The notes beneath the pieces were generated by a model. It was not told the DNA's origin, did not search any database, and was given only the letters and a program-made list of their open reading frames with translations. Positions 20,864-32,308 of a stretch of DNA of 64,000 bases are shown piece after piece. Positions within the stretch are counted from its first letter, which is position 1, and every line of letters begins with the position of its first letter. A program made the position numbers and the translations under genes. Source of the stretch: Salicibibacter cibarius (GTDB lineage Bacteria; Bacillota; Bacilli; Bacillales; Marinococcaceae); assembly GCF_016495725.1 (NCBI RefSeq), contig NZ_CP054705.1:4340001-4404000 (forward strand), read 5' to 3'.

Positions 20864-21100
<237 letters not shown>

Positions 21101-21231
21101 TTAATGTAATAAAAAAATATTATTGATAACATACCCTGTTACAGAAGTCAGAGTTCAGAGGCCAGATGCTTTTGGCCGACTTCCGGCTTCCAATGTCTGA
21201 CTTCCGAAATGGGCAAGCGTTATTCATATCC

Positions 21232-22348
<1,117 letters not shown>

Positions 22349-22349
<1 letters not shown>

Positions 22350-22579
22350 TAATCATCGTCTCCCAAAAAGGGTTTGACCGCACGTACCACTCCATAGAAC
22401 CCGGCCGATATACCCAGTAACATGCCTATAATGACAAAGACAGGTGATGTGTCGAAGTTACTGTCGAGCCAATACCCAAGCATTACCCCGCCCACCACCG
22501 ATCCGACAATGGACGACAAAATGGCGGATACGAGCACTGAACTACGCAAGGGACTACGTTTCCCGTTACCTTTGGCCAT
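22349..22579 (-). CDS. atpZ: AtpZ/AtpI family protein
   Basis: A 76-aa protein with two membrane helices (about residues 14-37 and 43-64), the pattern GSVVGGVMLGYWLDSNFDTSPVFVIIGMLLGISAGF and an acidic end (GDDD). This is the AtpZ family found before atpI. The start at ATG 22579 (MAKGNGKRSP) is chosen over an earlier in-frame codon because it matches the family and has a GGGAGA site upstream. It is the first gene of the operon, so the operon promoter should lie between 22580 and 22770. Confidence 0.85.
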
Positions 22580-22770
22580 GAAGTCTCTCCCTTCGGCCGT
22601 CTTTCCATCACAACTGAAATGAACCACCAATCAGATTATCCTTTGTAATCGTACAATAGGGACTACCTCCTGTCAACGGCTCAATTCGTATAAAAGCGGG
22701 AGCAGCAAGGATTTCGGTGTGTTCCAATGTGTCAAAACGATGACAATTGCAATCACCCCTCTAGACGCCG

Positions 22771-24984
22771 CTATTTTTCGACAACCGCAATTTGCGTTTC
22801 CAGCGTGTCCTCACGATCTTTATATTTCGCATAAACGATGACATGGTAGATTCCCGGGTCCAAATGAAGCTCATCTGCATGGAATTCTTTTTCAAATGGT
22901 CCTTCGGGAAGATTTTTTTGGCTGTCAAGGGTGCCGACATATGCGAATGTATCCGGCTCATAAAGGGTGATTTCCAGCTCTTCCGCCCCTCCGGGCAAGA
23001 AAACTTCATACATCCAATAATCGCGGTCGGGCACTTTGGCAAATTGAAATCCGCTGAGCCGAGGATAATCCGGCTCATCACTAAAGAGAAGAAATGGAAG
23101 GGAGATGTCTTGCCTGCCACCACTCACGTTGATTTCTCCATCAATGCGTTTAAAGTCGATGATATCTGGTTGGATTTCAACGTTAACGGTTGCTGTCTGT
23201 TTTTCCCCCGGATCCAATGTGATCGGCATCGGCATTTTCCAATTCAATCCGGTCCCTAAAGAAGTTGGAACATCGAAAGAATACGTGCGTTGGTGCGCGC
23301 TTTGATTCTCAATCGTAATCTCCCTTTCCAAACGCTGATTTGATTCTTCCGCTTCCCATACACCAAAAGACAAGGCCCCTGGGTAAACAAGCGTATCATT
23401 TTCAATCGCGGCGCCAATGTCCACACGTCCTGCCCCTTGGACAAACGGCGGATAAGTCTCTCCTTCATCGTTAGAGAGGGAAACAGCCGTATTCATTAGC
23501 GTCGCTTTCACCTGTTCCGGCTCCCAATCCGGATGCGCTTGTTTTACCAGTGCCGCCGCCCCTGCAATATGTGGCGCTGCCATACTTGTGCCGTTTAATC
23601 CTTGGTATCCTTCCGGAACCGTGCTATCGATATCTACACCGGGCGCAACAACATCCGGTTTAATATCCCACGTTTGCGTCACCGGTCCGCGGGAACTGAA
23701 TATGGCCATATGATCAGTTTCTTCTACGTAATTGGTCTCGATGACGACTTCCTTATTTTCATTGTCGTTGATCACTTTTTTTAATTGATTGCCTGCTTTA
23801 TTGTCAATAGACGCAGCTATGACGTCCATCTCTTCTTCCATCCCGGCCATAAACGGTCCCGGTATGTTATTCATAAGCAAAACCGCGTCAGCCCCGGCAT
23901 CATTTGCATTTTCCATTTTAGCTTGGATCGGAATGCCCCCGCGTTCGATCAATACCGCGCGGCCACGTACATCTGCCAAGTCTTCCGGCAAGCCAAGGCC
24001 GCCATCCACGATATTTATTCTTCTTTTCATATTCCAAGGAGCGGTCCCCTGTATCGGTTGCAAGTCCAATTCACGGTCTTCTTCATGAATCTCGGGTACC
24101 GTTAACTGCGGGACTTTTAACGGTGGGGTTGAAGCACCGACGGAAATCGATTTTTCCGATGTTCCGGGTGACCCTACGCTCCACATGTCAGGACCGCTGT
24201 TGCCGCTTGAAGTAACCGTGATTATCCCGGCTTCCGCCGCTTCGTCCAAAGCTTTGCTCGTCGGCCAATCAGGACCGTTTACAGGATTCCCCAATGAGAG
24301 GTTCAAAACGTCCACACCATCAACGACCGCGCGATCAATCGCTTCAAGAACATGTTCCGTTGACCCTTGGCCTTCAGGTCCCAGTGCGCGGTATGCATAG
24401 ATGTCCGCATCAGGAGCGACTCCCCGCACACTTCCATTCGCAGCGATGATCCCCGCGACGTGTGTCCCGTGGAAAGTAATCGCTTTCCCCTTTGCTTTTG
24501 TTTCCATCGGGTCGTGATCGTCATCGATCACATCATAACCGCCCGCGTAATTTTTTTGTAAATCGGGATGGTTGTAATCGATGCCCGTGTCGATGACACC
24601 GACCTTTACCCCGTGGCCGCTAAGCCGAATGCCTAAGTCGTCAAGTTGTGTGCGGATATCTTCAGCGCCGATAAAGGGCACACTTTCCCTTAAGGCATGA
24701 TCATATTGAACACTATCGTCGACACGGCTTACGCCCGGGACGTTTTCCAATTGATCTGCACTTGTCTCGGGAAGCGTGTATGCCATGCCAAGAAAAGCAG
24801 ATGAAAATATGTAGTCCGGCTCGTAATCGGTACGTTCTTGAATCTCTTCTTGGACGATTTCCGGATCATCGTCGACGTGTACGATCACTGTTTTCGCTTC
24901 TCCTTGGCCCTGAACATTACTGCCTACGCCTAGGGCCAGGCCAGCGAAAGCCAGAATAAATAATAAACGCCAAAGAAATTCCAT
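22771..24984 (-). CDS. secreted subtilisin-like serine peptidase with PA domain (Vpr-like)
   Basis: A 737-aa exported S8 protease. In order: signal peptide (about 1-27), an I9-type propeptide (about 30-100), then the catalytic domain with Asp in VIDTGIDYNHPDL, His in FHGTHVAGIIA and Ser in LNGTSMAAPHIAGAAAL. A PA domain (about 330-410: RGRAVLIERGGIPIQAKMENANDAGADAVLLMNN) is inserted between His and Ser. A C-terminal region of about 200 residues is Fn3-like and probably helps stability or substrate access. The AGGAGGG site fixes the start. It is acidic, in line with a saline exterior. It is probably a nutrient-scavenging protease and has no operon partner. Confidence 0.92.
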   Translation of the reverse strand: MEFLWRLLFILAFAGLALGVGSNVQGQGEAKTVIVHVDDDPEIVQEEIQERTDYEPDYIFSSAFLGMAYTLPETSADQLENVPGVSRVDDSVQYDHALRESVPFIGAEDIRTQLDDLGIRLSGHGVKVGVIDTGIDYNHPDLQKNYAGGYDVIDDDHDPMETKAKGKAITFHGTHVAGIIAANGSVRGVAPDADIYAYRALGPEGQGSTEHVLEAIDRAVVDGVDVLNLSLGNPVNGPDWPTSKALDEAAEAGIITVTSSGNSGPDMWSVGSPGTSEKSISVGASTPPLKVPQLTVPEIHEEDRELDLQPIQGTAPWNMKRRINIVDGGLGLPEDLADVRGRAVLIERGGIPIQAKMENANDAGADAVLLMNNIPGPFMAGMEEEMDVIAASIDNKAGNQLKKVINDNENKEVVIETNYVEETDHMAIFSSRGPVTQTWDIKPDVVAPGVDIDSTVPEGYQGLNGTSMAAPHIAGAAALVKQAHPDWEPEQVKATLMNTAVSLSNDEGETYPPFVQGAGRVDIGAAIENDTLVYPGALSFGVWEAEESNQRLEREITIENQSAHQRTYSFDVPTSLGTGLNWKMPMPITLDPGEKQTATVNVEIQPDIIDFKRIDGEINVSGGRQDISLPFLLFSDEPDYPRLSGFQFAKVPDRDYWMYEVFLPGGAEELEITLYEPDTFAYVGTLDSQKNLPEGPFEKEFHADELHLDPGIYHVIVYAKYKDREDTLETQIAVVEK

Positions 24985-25120
24985 GTGAGCCCTCCTAGTG
25001 TGGGTTAGAGGCGGGAGGATCCATCCTCGTCATCCGCTGCCTCTAACTGCTAAAGAATGCCGGACCCTCATAGTTTGTTCGTTCCTAGCAAAATTCATGC
25101 AGATGTAATGGAGAGCTGTT

Positions 25121-26135
25121 TATGACGACCGAAGTGCTCGGCTTCGTTCAAGCTCGGTCACCATGGGCTAATCATGGTGACCGTAATGTGTCGTTTCGAT
25201 CCAGTTCGGGCGTCATGACCGCTTCATAGTGACCGTAATGCGCCGTTTCGATCCAGTTCGGGCGCCATGATCGCTTCATGAAGACCGAAATGCTCGGCTT
25301 CGTTCAAATTCGGGCGTCACGGCCGCTTCATAGTGACCGTTATGCGCTGTTTCGCTCTAGTTCGGACGCCATGGCCGCTTCATGAAGACCGTTACCCCCT
25401 GCTTCGCTCGAGTTCGGGCGTCATGGCCGCTTCATGAAGACCGTTACCCCCTGCTTCGCTCGAGTTCGGGCGTCATGGGCTATTTATGAAAGCTGTTTCG
25501 TTCCAGTTCGGACACCATGTGACCCCTTCATGACGACCGGAATGCCCCGCTTCGTTCTAGTTCGGGCGCCTGGCCGCTTCATGAAGACCGTTACCCCCTG
25601 CTTCGCTCGAGTTCGGGCGTCATGGCCGCTTCATGAAGACCGTTACCCCCTGCTTCGCTCGAGTTCGGGCGTCATGGCCGCTTCATGAAGACCGTTACCC
25701 CCTGCTTCGCTCGAGTTCGGGCGTCATGGCCGCTTCATGAAGACCGTTACCCCCTGCTTCGCTCGAGTTCGGGCGTCATGGCCGCTTCATGAAGACCGTT
25801 ACCCCCTGCTTCGCTCGAGTTCGGGCGTCATGGGCTATTTATGAAAGCTGTTTCGTTCCAGTTCGGACACCATGTGACCCCTTCATGACGACCGGAATGC
25901 CCCGCTTCGTTCTAGTTCGGGCGCCTGGCCGCTTCATGGCGACTGAAATACCCAACTTCGCTCTAGTTCGGACGCCATGGCCGCTTCATGGTGACCGAAA
26001 TACCCAACTTCACTCGAGTTCGGGCGTCATGACTGTCTCATAGCGACCGTAATGGCGCCGGGTTTTCATTTCCGGGCGCCATGCCTGCCTCATGACGCCC
26101 GAAATTGCGAGCTACCCCCGCTTCCGGGCGCCATG
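25121..26135. repeat. 1-kb 52-bp tandem array, family F2, between the subtilase gene and upp
   Basis: Twenty units begin at 25121, 25173, 25225, 25277, 25329, 25381, 25433, 25485, 25529, 25580, 25632, 25684, 25736, 25788, 25840, 25884, 25935, 25987, 26039 and 26091. All intervals are 52 bp except two of 44 and two of 51, which recur as a pair because a 355-bp block (25381-25580 region) is duplicated at 25736-25935. Consensus: CATGAAGACCGTTACC, a CTTCGCTCGAGTTCGGGCG core, TCATGGCCGCTT. It occupies nearly the whole 1.2-kb gap. Confidence 0.93.
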
Positions 26136-26151
26136 ACCGACACCCGCACAC

Positions 26152-26181
26152 CAAAAAAACCGCCACTATGTATGGCGGTCT
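26152..26181 (-). terminator. terminator of upp
   Basis: Minus strand: ACCGCCATACATAGTGGCGGT hairpin followed by seven T residues, shortly after the upp stop codon. Confidence 0.88.
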
Positions 26182-26190
26182 TCAACTTTC

Positions 26191-26820
26191 TTATTTTGTT
26201 CCGAAGAGACGATCGCCTGCATCCCCTAAACCGGGAACGATGTAACCTTTTTCATCGAGCTTTTCATCCAATGCCGCGAGATAAATATCAACGTCCGGAT
26301 GCGCTTTTTGAACTTCCCCGACTCCTTCGGGAGCCGCGATTAGGCACATCAATTTCATGTTGCTGGCGCCTCGTTGTTTCAGCGCATCGATTGCTGCCAC
26401 GGCGGAACCCCCGGTGGCGAGCATAGGGTCAATAACAATGAGGTCGCGGTCTTCAATATCTTTCGGGAGCTTAATATAATATTCGTGAGGCTCAAATGTG
26501 TCCGGGTCGCGATACAACCCAACATGACCCACCCTAACGTTCGGCATTAATTTAAGTATTCCGTCCATCATTCCCAATCCTGCCCGCAAGATGGGGATAA
26601 GCCCCAGTTTTTTGCCCGCGATCACTTTCGATGTGGACGGCCCGACCGGTGTATTAACGGTCACTTCTTCAAGGGACAAATCCCTTGTAATCTCAAAAGC
26701 CATCAAGGAGCCGACTTCATCCACCAATTCGCGAAACTGCTTCGTCCCGGTCGATACATCTCGGATATATGTGAGTTTATGTTGGATGAGGGGGTGATCA
26801 AAAACATAAATTTTTCCCAA
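26191..26820 (-). CDS. upp: uracil phosphoribosyltransferase
   Basis: Converts uracil and PRPP to UMP in pyrimidine salvage. The product is 209 aa, the usual Bacillus length, when started at the TTG at 26820 ([15 protein letters not shown]). That codon has AAAGGAGA at proper spacing; a GTG three codons earlier would lie on top of this site. The PRPP loop ([12 protein letters not shown]) and uracil-binding C-terminus ([17 protein letters not shown]) are intact. It lies between glyA and the ATP synthase operon, as in B. subtilis. Confidence 0.95.
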   Translation of the reverse strand: MGKIYVFDHPLIQHKLTYIRDVSTGTKQFRELVDEVGSLMAFEITRDLSLEEVTVNTPVGPSTSKVIAGKKLGLIPILRAGLGMMDGILKLMPNVRVGHVGLYRDPDTFEPHEYYIKLPKDIEDRDLIVIDPMLATGGSAVAAIDALKQRGASNMKLMCLIAAPEGVGEVQKAHPDVDIYLAALDEKLDEKGYIVPGLGDAGDRLFGTK

Positions 26821-26896
26821 GCGATTCACTCTCCTTTACGTATCCCGCATCTTTTATCCTTCAAAATTGTACAGAAAAAAAGAAGCAGCATCAAGT

Positions 26897-26927
26897 AGCG
26901 ACCTGCCATTTTGATGGACAGGTCGCT
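26897..26927 (-). terminator. probable terminator or intercistronic hairpin after glyA
   Basis: AGCGACCTG..CCA and TGG..CAGGTCGCT form an imperfect 12-bp stem. A T-rich tract follows only some 18 bp later on the minus strand, so termination may be partial before upp. Confidence 0.5.
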
Positions 26928-26939
26928 TACATCTACACA

Positions 26940-28175
26940 TTATGCATACAATGGATACTTATTCGTCAAGGCGCTCACGCGGTCACGCGCTTCTTTTTGT
27001 TTCGCTTCATCATCCATATTTTTCAACACTAAGCCAAACAGCGCGCCGATTTCATCCATATCCTCTTCTTGAAAGCCACGTGTCGTGACCGCTGCCGTGC
27101 CGAGTCGAATGCCGCTCGTGACAAACGGACTTTCAGGATCGAAAGGCACCCCGTTCTTATTCGCGGTCAAACCTACATCATCCAATGCTTTTTCAGCTGC
27201 TTTTCCGGTCAAATTCAAGCTTTGCAAGTCCAAAAGCAACAAGTGATTATCGGTACCGCCGGAAACAAGGTTGATGCCTTCGTTTTGCAAAGCAACGCCT
27301 AAGCGTTTGGCGTTTTTTATAACTTGACCTGCATACGCGGCAAAAGAAGGCTCGAGCGCTTCTTTAAAAGAAACCGCCTTGGCAGCAATTACGTGCATGA
27401 GCGGCCCGCCCTGCATTCCCGGGAATACCATCTTGTCGATTTTCTTCGCGAATGCTTCTCCACAAAGAATCATACCGCCCCGAGGGCCACGCAATGTTTT
27501 GTGGGTCGTCGTTGTAACGAAGTGAGAGTAAGGAACAGGGTTCTGATGCTTGCCTGCAGCGACCAAACCTGCAATATGGGCCATATCAACCATGAGATAC
27601 GCGCCTACATCGTCTGCGATTTCCCGAAACTTATTAAAATCAATGCCACGAGGATATGCAGAAGCACCGGCGACAATTAGTTTTGGCGAATGTTCACGGG
27701 CAGCCTCCAATACTTTATCATAATTGATGCGCTGATCGTCTTCATTCACGCCGTACTCGATAAAATTGTATTGAATGCCGCTAAAATTAACCGGGCTCCC
27801 ATGGGTAAGATGGCCACCATGGGATAAATTCATGCCAAGCACTGTGTCCCCGTGTTCTAAAATGGCAGAATAAACCGCCATGTTCGCCTGGGCACCGGAA
27901 TGGGGTTGGACATTGACATGTTCAGCACCGAAAAGCTCTTTTGCCCGGTCCCGTGCCAAGTTCTCCGCCACGTCCACATATTCACAGCCGCCATAATAAC
28001 GGCGGCCCGGATACCCCTCTGCGTATTTATTCGTCAAAACCGAACCTTGAGCTTCCATAACTGCCTCGCTTGTAAAGTTTTCGGAAGCGATCAATTCGAT
28101 TTTATTTTTTTGCCGAGATCGTTCATCTTCAATAGCGGCAAAAATTTCCGGATCTTGTTGCTGAACATTTTTCAT
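26940..28175 (-). CDS. glyA: serine hydroxymethyltransferase
   Basis: PLP enzyme interconverting serine and glycine with tetrahydrofolate, the main source of one-carbon units. The 411-aa product starts at ATG 28175 ([19 protein letters not shown]), which has AAAGGGG upstream; a longer in-frame reading to 28223 lacks a good site. The PLP Lys is in [14 protein letters not shown], and [20 protein letters not shown] and [13 protein letters not shown] are family hallmarks. Confidence 0.96.
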   Translation of the reverse strand: MKNVQQQDPEIFAAIEDERSRQKNKIELIASENFTSEAVMEAQGSVLTNKYAEGYPGRRYYGGCEYVDVAENLARDRAKELFGAEHVNVQPHSGAQANMAVYSAILEHGDTVLGMNLSHGGHLTHGSPVNFSGIQYNFIEYGVNEDDQRINYDKVLEAAREHSPKLIVAGASAYPRGIDFNKFREIADDVGAYLMVDMAHIAGLVAAGKHQNPVPYSHFVTTTTHKTLRGPRGGMILCGEAFAKKIDKMVFPGMQGGPLMHVIAAKAVSFKEALEPSFAAYAGQVIKNAKRLGVALQNEGINLVSGGTDNHLLLLDLQSLNLTGKAAEKALDDVGLTANKNGVPFDPESPFVTSGIRLGTAAVTTRGFQEEDMDEIGALFGLVLKNMDDEAKQKEARDRVSALTNKYPLYA

Positions 28176-28265
28176 GATTCGTTGTCTGCCCCTTTCAAAC
28201 TGAAAATGATGTATGTTTTTCACTTCATTTTAACACGGAAAAGGCCTTGTGGGCAGATAAGTTTT

Positions 28266-28811
28266 CTATTCAGGATAACTCGCGCGCGGGCCGCCAATAT
28301 ATTTCGGGCGTGTACACGCCATCGTCACGGGAGCTTGGCCGATAAAAGCTTTGCTGCCGCGAACCGGAACAGCGACATGCTTTAAATGCATGCCGATCAA
28401 TGTCGCGCCGATGTCAATGCCGGCATCGGCACGAACAGCTTCCACAACAACCGCGTCATCCTCCTGAGCATATGCATACGTCGCGAGCGATCCGCCTGCG
28501 CTGCGGCAGGGAACGACCGACACAATCTCTAAATCATAATCTTCTGCATACTCACAGGGGACAACGAGGGAACGGTTAATGTGTTCACACCCTTGATAAG
28601 CAACGGTGCATCCGATGTGTTTTCGAAAGCGTTCAATGGCGTTAAAAACATCTGCCGCGATTGCTTCCGAACCTGCGCTGCCGATACGTTCGCCTGCGAT
28701 CTCGCTCGTACTTGCACCAACGACGAGCAAGGATTTCGGACACAATTGTGCTTGAGCATTCAATTCGTGCAGAAGTTTTTCCAAAACATTTCCGGGCGCT
28801 TCCCTGCCCAT
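28266..28811 (-). CDS. ywlG: TIGR01440 / UPF0340 family protein (YwlG)
   Basis: A 181-aa conserved Bacilli protein of unknown function. Family segments include LLVVGASTSEIAGERIGSAGS, HINRSLVVPCEYAE and the C-terminal VRGSKAFIGQAPVTMACTRPKYIGGPRA. It lies between rpiB and glyA as in B. subtilis. Confidence 0.9.
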   Translation of the reverse strand: MGREAPGNVLEKLLHELNAQAQLCPKSLLVVGASTSEIAGERIGSAGSEAIAADVFNAIERFRKHIGCTVAYQGCEHINRSLVVPCEYAEDYDLEIVSVVPCRSAGGSLATYAYAQEDDAVVVEAVRADAGIDIGATLIGMHLKHVAVPVRGSKAFIGQAPVTMACTRPKYIGGPRASYPE

Positions 28812-28829
28812 GCGTTCACCCCCTCGACG

Positions 28830-29267
28830 TTATTTTTCCGTCTCCATCACTTTTTCCACTCTGTTCGCATGACGCCCACCTTCAAACTCGGTGGAAATCC
28901 ATTTTTCCACAATTGCTTTTGCCAGGCCGGGACCGATGACCCTCTCGCCCATCGCGAGTACGTTTGCATTGTTATGAAGCCTGGACATTTCTGCGCTGAA
29001 TACGTCGTTTACGAGCGCGCAACGGACACCGGGAACTTTGTTCGCCGTCATCGACATCCCAATGCCGGTGCCGCAAATGAGGATTCCGAGATCGTAATCC
29101 CCTGCCGCTACCTGTTCAGACACAGGTTTGGCGAAATCCGGATAATCCACACTTTCCGAACTGTTGGTACCAACATCTTTATACTCAAATCCTAACTGTT
29201 CAAGTATGGGGAAAATTTCTTTTTTTAATGCCCAGCCGGCATGGTCTGATCCAATAATCACTTTCAT
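28830..29267 (-). CDS. rpiB: ribose 5-phosphate isomerase B
   Basis: Interconverts ribose 5-phosphate and ribulose 5-phosphate in the pentose phosphate pathway. The 145-aa RpiB-fold product shows IGSDHAGWALKKE at the N-terminus and the active-site Cys in ICGTGIGMSMTANK. NNANVLAMGERVIG is also typical. It is packed within 20 bp of both ywlE and ywlG. Confidence 0.94.
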   Translation of the reverse strand: MKVIIGSDHAGWALKKEIFPILEQLGFEYKDVGTNSSESVDYPDFAKPVSEQVAAGDYDLGILICGTGIGMSMTANKVPGVRCALVNDVFSAEMSRLHNNANVLAMGERVIGPGLAKAIVEKWISTEFEGGRHANRVEKVMETEK

Positions 29268-29270
29268 TTT

Positions 29271-29711
29271 TTAAAGCCCCTTTCGCCACTCGATACGTTC
29301 CAGCATTTGATTGATTTGCCCGGCGGTCCGGCGATACTCATCAAGGTCACCGCCGACCGGATCCGCTATATCTTCATGGGAGCCGCCGGCACTTGCCAAC
29401 GTTGTAATTTTATTTTCATGGGCGGGATATTGTTGCTTTATCTGTAAAGCTTGCGCCTGTGTCATTGTCCATACTCGGTCCGCCCAGGCCAGCAACGCCC
29501 CTGTTAATCGTTCGGCATGGTGCTCATCCAAAGTGGCTCCATGTTCACGGACAACGATGCGCGCGTGGGGAGCAGCAGGGCCACCTGCCAATGCCTGCAT
29601 GCCGGCCGATTTCACTTCCACGCCTGTCTCTTTTGCGGCTAATAGCGCCTCGGCCATCGGACTGCGGCACGTATTGCCCGTACAAACGAGCAAGACCCGT
29701 TTTACGGCCAT
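29271..29711 (-). CDS. ywlE: protein arginine phosphatase YwlE
   Basis: A 146-aa low-molecular-weight phosphatase. In B. subtilis YwlE removes phosphate from arginine residues placed by McsB, countering ClpCP targeting. The P-loop is CTGNTCRS (Cys10-Ser17), with Thr14 at the position that selects phosphoarginine (Ile in tyrosine phosphatases). The catalytic Asp is in IADPVGGDLDEYR. It forms a tight unit with rpiB. Confidence 0.92.
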   Translation of the reverse strand: MAVKRVLLVCTGNTCRSPMAEALLAAKETGVEVKSAGMQALAGGPAAPHARIVVREHGATLDEHHAERLTGALLAWADRVWTMTQAQALQIKQQYPAHENKITTLASAGGSHEDIADPVGGDLDEYRRTAGQINQMLERIEWRKGL

Positions 29712-29777
29712 TCTTTTTCCTCCTCAATCTCTCTCTTTTTGTTTATTTTAACATAGATGGATGACCCATGCCGTGTT

Positions 29778-30326
29778 TCACATAAACAAAGGACGAATCG
29801 TGTTTAATCCATACAATAAAAGAATAATGCCACCCAATAATTCTCCCCAATTGCCGATATGGCTGCGCGTCAACCTTGCAAGGATCAGCCCTGTCCATGT
29901 TAAGACGGCACTCGATAAACCAAACGCGAAAACGACCGCAAAAGTTTTAGCACCGAAAATCCCGAGTGAGATGCCGATGGAAAAACTGTCCATGCTGACG
30001 ATGAAGGCAAATAAAAATAAGCCAGTGCCATGTAATTGTAAGATTGGATTTTCTTTACTGTTACGACTTGAAATCATCATTTGCAGCCCAATCCACACAA
30101 GGATAACCCCTGCGATAAAATAAACAACATCGAGGCTATAAACATTTGCCATCCAATGCCCAATTCCGATGCCGGCAATGGGCATGAGCACGTGAAACAA
30201 ACCTACCGTAATGCCAGCTTTAACAGCATGAATACGAAAGGCTTGAAAACCAAGTGCCATCGCCATTGAAAACGCATCCATCCCCAATACAATTGCCAAT
30301 GCTAACATACTGATCGATTCGGCCAT
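29778..30326 (-). CDS. mntP: manganese efflux pump MntP
   Basis: A 182-aa membrane protein with six helices in two repeats. Each repeat carries the acidic LxxDxFS motif: AIVLGMDAFSMAMALG and FAFIVSMDSFSIGISLG. It exports Mn2+ and corresponds to B. subtilis ywlD. No yybP-ykoY riboswitch is evident upstream; the F2 array begins about 130 bp away. Confidence 0.92.
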   Translation of the reverse strand: MAESISMLALAIVLGMDAFSMAMALGFQAFRIHAVKAGITVGLFHVLMPIAGIGIGHWMANVYSLDVVYFIAGVILVWIGLQMMISSRNSKENPILQLHGTGLFLFAFIVSMDSFSIGISLGIFGAKTFAVVFAFGLSSAVLTWTGLILARLTRSHIGNWGELLGGIILLLYGLNTIRPLFM

Positions 30327-30456
30327 AGGCGGACCCCCTGACTCTCACCAACTTATGCGGACAAGGAGTCGAATAGAAATCAGAGAGGGCAAAAAATTAA
30401 GGATGAACGGTGTGAGGCAGGACGATGATTCAGCGGTTGAGGGTTCGATGGCTGTT

Positions 30457-30900
30457 CATGGCGACCGAACAGGCGGCGCTTAAACGCTTTCGGGGCTCAT
30501 GGCACGGGCATGGCGACCGAAAACGTGGCGATCAATCGGTTTCGGGCTCCATGACCCTTTCATGGCGACCGAACGGGCGGCGCTCACTCGGTTTCAGGGC
30601 TCATGGCACGGGCATGGCGACTGAAAACGTGGCGATCAATCAGTTTCGGGCTCCATGACCCTTTCATGGCAACCGAATGAGCGGCGCTTACTCGCTTTCG
30701 GGGCTCATGGCACGGGCATAGTGACTGAAAACGTGGCGATCAATCGGTTTCGGGCTCCATGACCCTTTCATGGCGACCGAACAGGCGGCGCTTAAACGCT
30801 TTCGGGGCTCATGGCACGGGCATGGCGACCGAAAACGTGGCGATCAACCGGTTTCGGGCTCCATGACCCGCTCACGACACCTAAACAGGCGGCGTTACCC
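30457..30900. repeat. 52-bp tandem array, family F2, in alternating 104-bp dimers
   Basis: Units start at 30457, 30509, 30561, 30613, 30665, 30717, 30769, 30821 and 30873, every interval 52 bp. Two unit types alternate: one has GGCGGCGCTTA and ends GGGGCTCATGGCACGGG, the other has ACGTGGCGATCAATCGG and ends CTCCATGACCCTTT, so the true repeat is a 104-bp dimer. Arms CATGGCGACCGAA and TTCGGGCTCCATG pair with two mismatches. It lies between mntP and the M20 peptidase gene. Confidence 0.93.
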
Positions 30901-30923
30901 CCAGCTTCATTAACGATAATAGC

Positions 30924-32081
30924 TCATCTTAAGTATTCCTGCGCAACAGCCTTGAACAAATCAATCGTCCGTAAGTAATCCGCGATGTCCACATACTCAT
31001 TCGGTTGATGAGCGGTGCTCCCTTGAATACCGCTCCAAATAACAATCGGAAAATCTTTTTTATTTTTCATGAATTGAGAACCATCGGTGTAGCCGCTCAT
31101 TCCCCGCGGTGTTTTGCGCTCGCCTGTTTCCGATTCGTAAAAATCCAATAAAAAATCTACAAAAGCATGATCCGGCGCCGTTTGCATTGGGGACAAATCA
31201 TTTTCCACATGGATATCCGCGTTTAAATCCGGGAGGCTTTCTTTCACCTCGTCGATGATGCTTTGTATGTCAGCAACAATCTCTTTATGGTCCTGGGAAG
31301 GGACTGAACGGATGTCTAATTTTAACGTACAGGAATCAGGAACGACGTTTGTGTTTGCCCCGGCGGAGATGGCGTTCATGCTAAAAGTAGGTTCACCGAG
31401 AAGCGTTTCACGGCGATACTTCATCTGAAAACGGTCACTGAGAAGCGCATTCATGATTTCATTCATATGCATCAATGCGTTCACCCCGTGATGCGGGCGG
31501 GAACCATGGGCTGTTTTTCCATAACAAGTGATCGCTATCCAAAGCGCACCCTTGTGGGTGACAACGATCTCCGATTTCGTCGGCTCGGCAATGATTAAGG
31601 CATCAAGATCATCGGCATGTCCTTCCTCAACGAGCTGCTTTGCTCCGACGGCACCGACTTCCTCCCCAACGGTTGCCAATAGCTTCACATCTCCCGCCAG
31701 TTTTACGCCCGCTTCTTTTAACTGGATCATAGCCATGACACACGCCATAAGGCCGCTTTTCATGTCACAGGCTCCACGTGCATAAATCTTTCCATCCACT
31801 TCATCCGCAGCGAATGGATCATAAGACCATTGCCGATCGCCTGTCGGGACAACATCCATATGGCCGCAGAGCCCGAGCACCTTGTCCGAACCCCCATCTC
31901 CTTTAAGAGTGGCGATCAAATTCATGCGCCCATCTGAATAAGGGACTCGTTCGGTTTGAATGTCGCATTCTAAGAATAGAGCCTCAAGTTGTTTAGCTAC
32001 CCGTTCCTCATTCCCCGGTGGATTAACCGTATCCGTTCGCAAAATAGCCTTTAGCCAATCGATTGCTTTCGTTTGTTCCAT
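30924..32081 (-). CDS. M20 family metallopeptidase (ArgE/DapE-type)
   Basis: A 385-aa zinc-dependent deacylase or dipeptidase with two co-catalytic metals. Metal ligands are visible in LCGHMDVVPTGD (His, Asp), GACDMKSGL (Asp), TVGEEVGAVGA (Glu-Glu) and near the C-terminus. The NEYVDI ending is typical of the DapE/ArgE/Acy1 group. The substrate (succinyl-diaminopimelate, acetylornithine or a peptide) cannot be assigned from context. It lies between mntP and ywlC, where B. subtilis has no such gene. Confidence 0.88.
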   Translation of the reverse strand: MEQTKAIDWLKAILRTDTVNPPGNEERVAKQLEALFLECDIQTERVPYSDGRMNLIATLKGDGGSDKVLGLCGHMDVVPTGDRQWSYDPFAADEVDGKIYARGACDMKSGLMACVMAMIQLKEAGVKLAGDVKLLATVGEEVGAVGAKQLVEEGHADDLDALIIAEPTKSEIVVTHKGALWIAITCYGKTAHGSRPHHGVNALMHMNEIMNALLSDRFQMKYRRETLLGEPTFSMNAISAGANTNVVPDSCTLKLDIRSVPSQDHKEIVADIQSIIDEVKESLPDLNADIHVENDLSPMQTAPDHAFVDFLLDFYESETGERKTPRGMSGYTDGSQFMKNKKDFPIVIWSGIQGSTAHQPNEYVDIADYLRTIDLFKAVAQEYLR

Positions 32082-32308
32082 TCTTCTACCCCTCCCAATT
32101 CTTCTGCATGTTTCACGTGAAACAGAGCAGTGATCTAGCGCCTATTGGTATAATTCACCGCTCACACCATCAGCGTTATCATCGATGATGTCCGACTAAA
32201 ATTTCGCGGACATAAAAAGCTCTGCATTGGCTGTCACAACTACAGATAATCATTTATTTCACCCGTTTAACACTAGTGAAGGGCTGAATCTCTTGATCAC
32301 ACCAATTT

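Noticed and set aside
25434-26043. Two similar 84-codon frames within the F2 array
   Set aside because: They arise from the 355-bp duplication of the array. A 52-bp unit is not a multiple of three, there is no ribosome site, and the composition follows the repeat.
25121-26135. Possible CRISPR array because of regular spacing
   Set aside because: The whole 52-bp unit is conserved between neighbours, so there are no unique spacers, and no cas gene lies in the window.
30327-30456. A yybP-ykoY manganese riboswitch before mntP
   Set aside because: I looked for the conserved loop and stem sequences and found none; the F2 array begins nearby instead.
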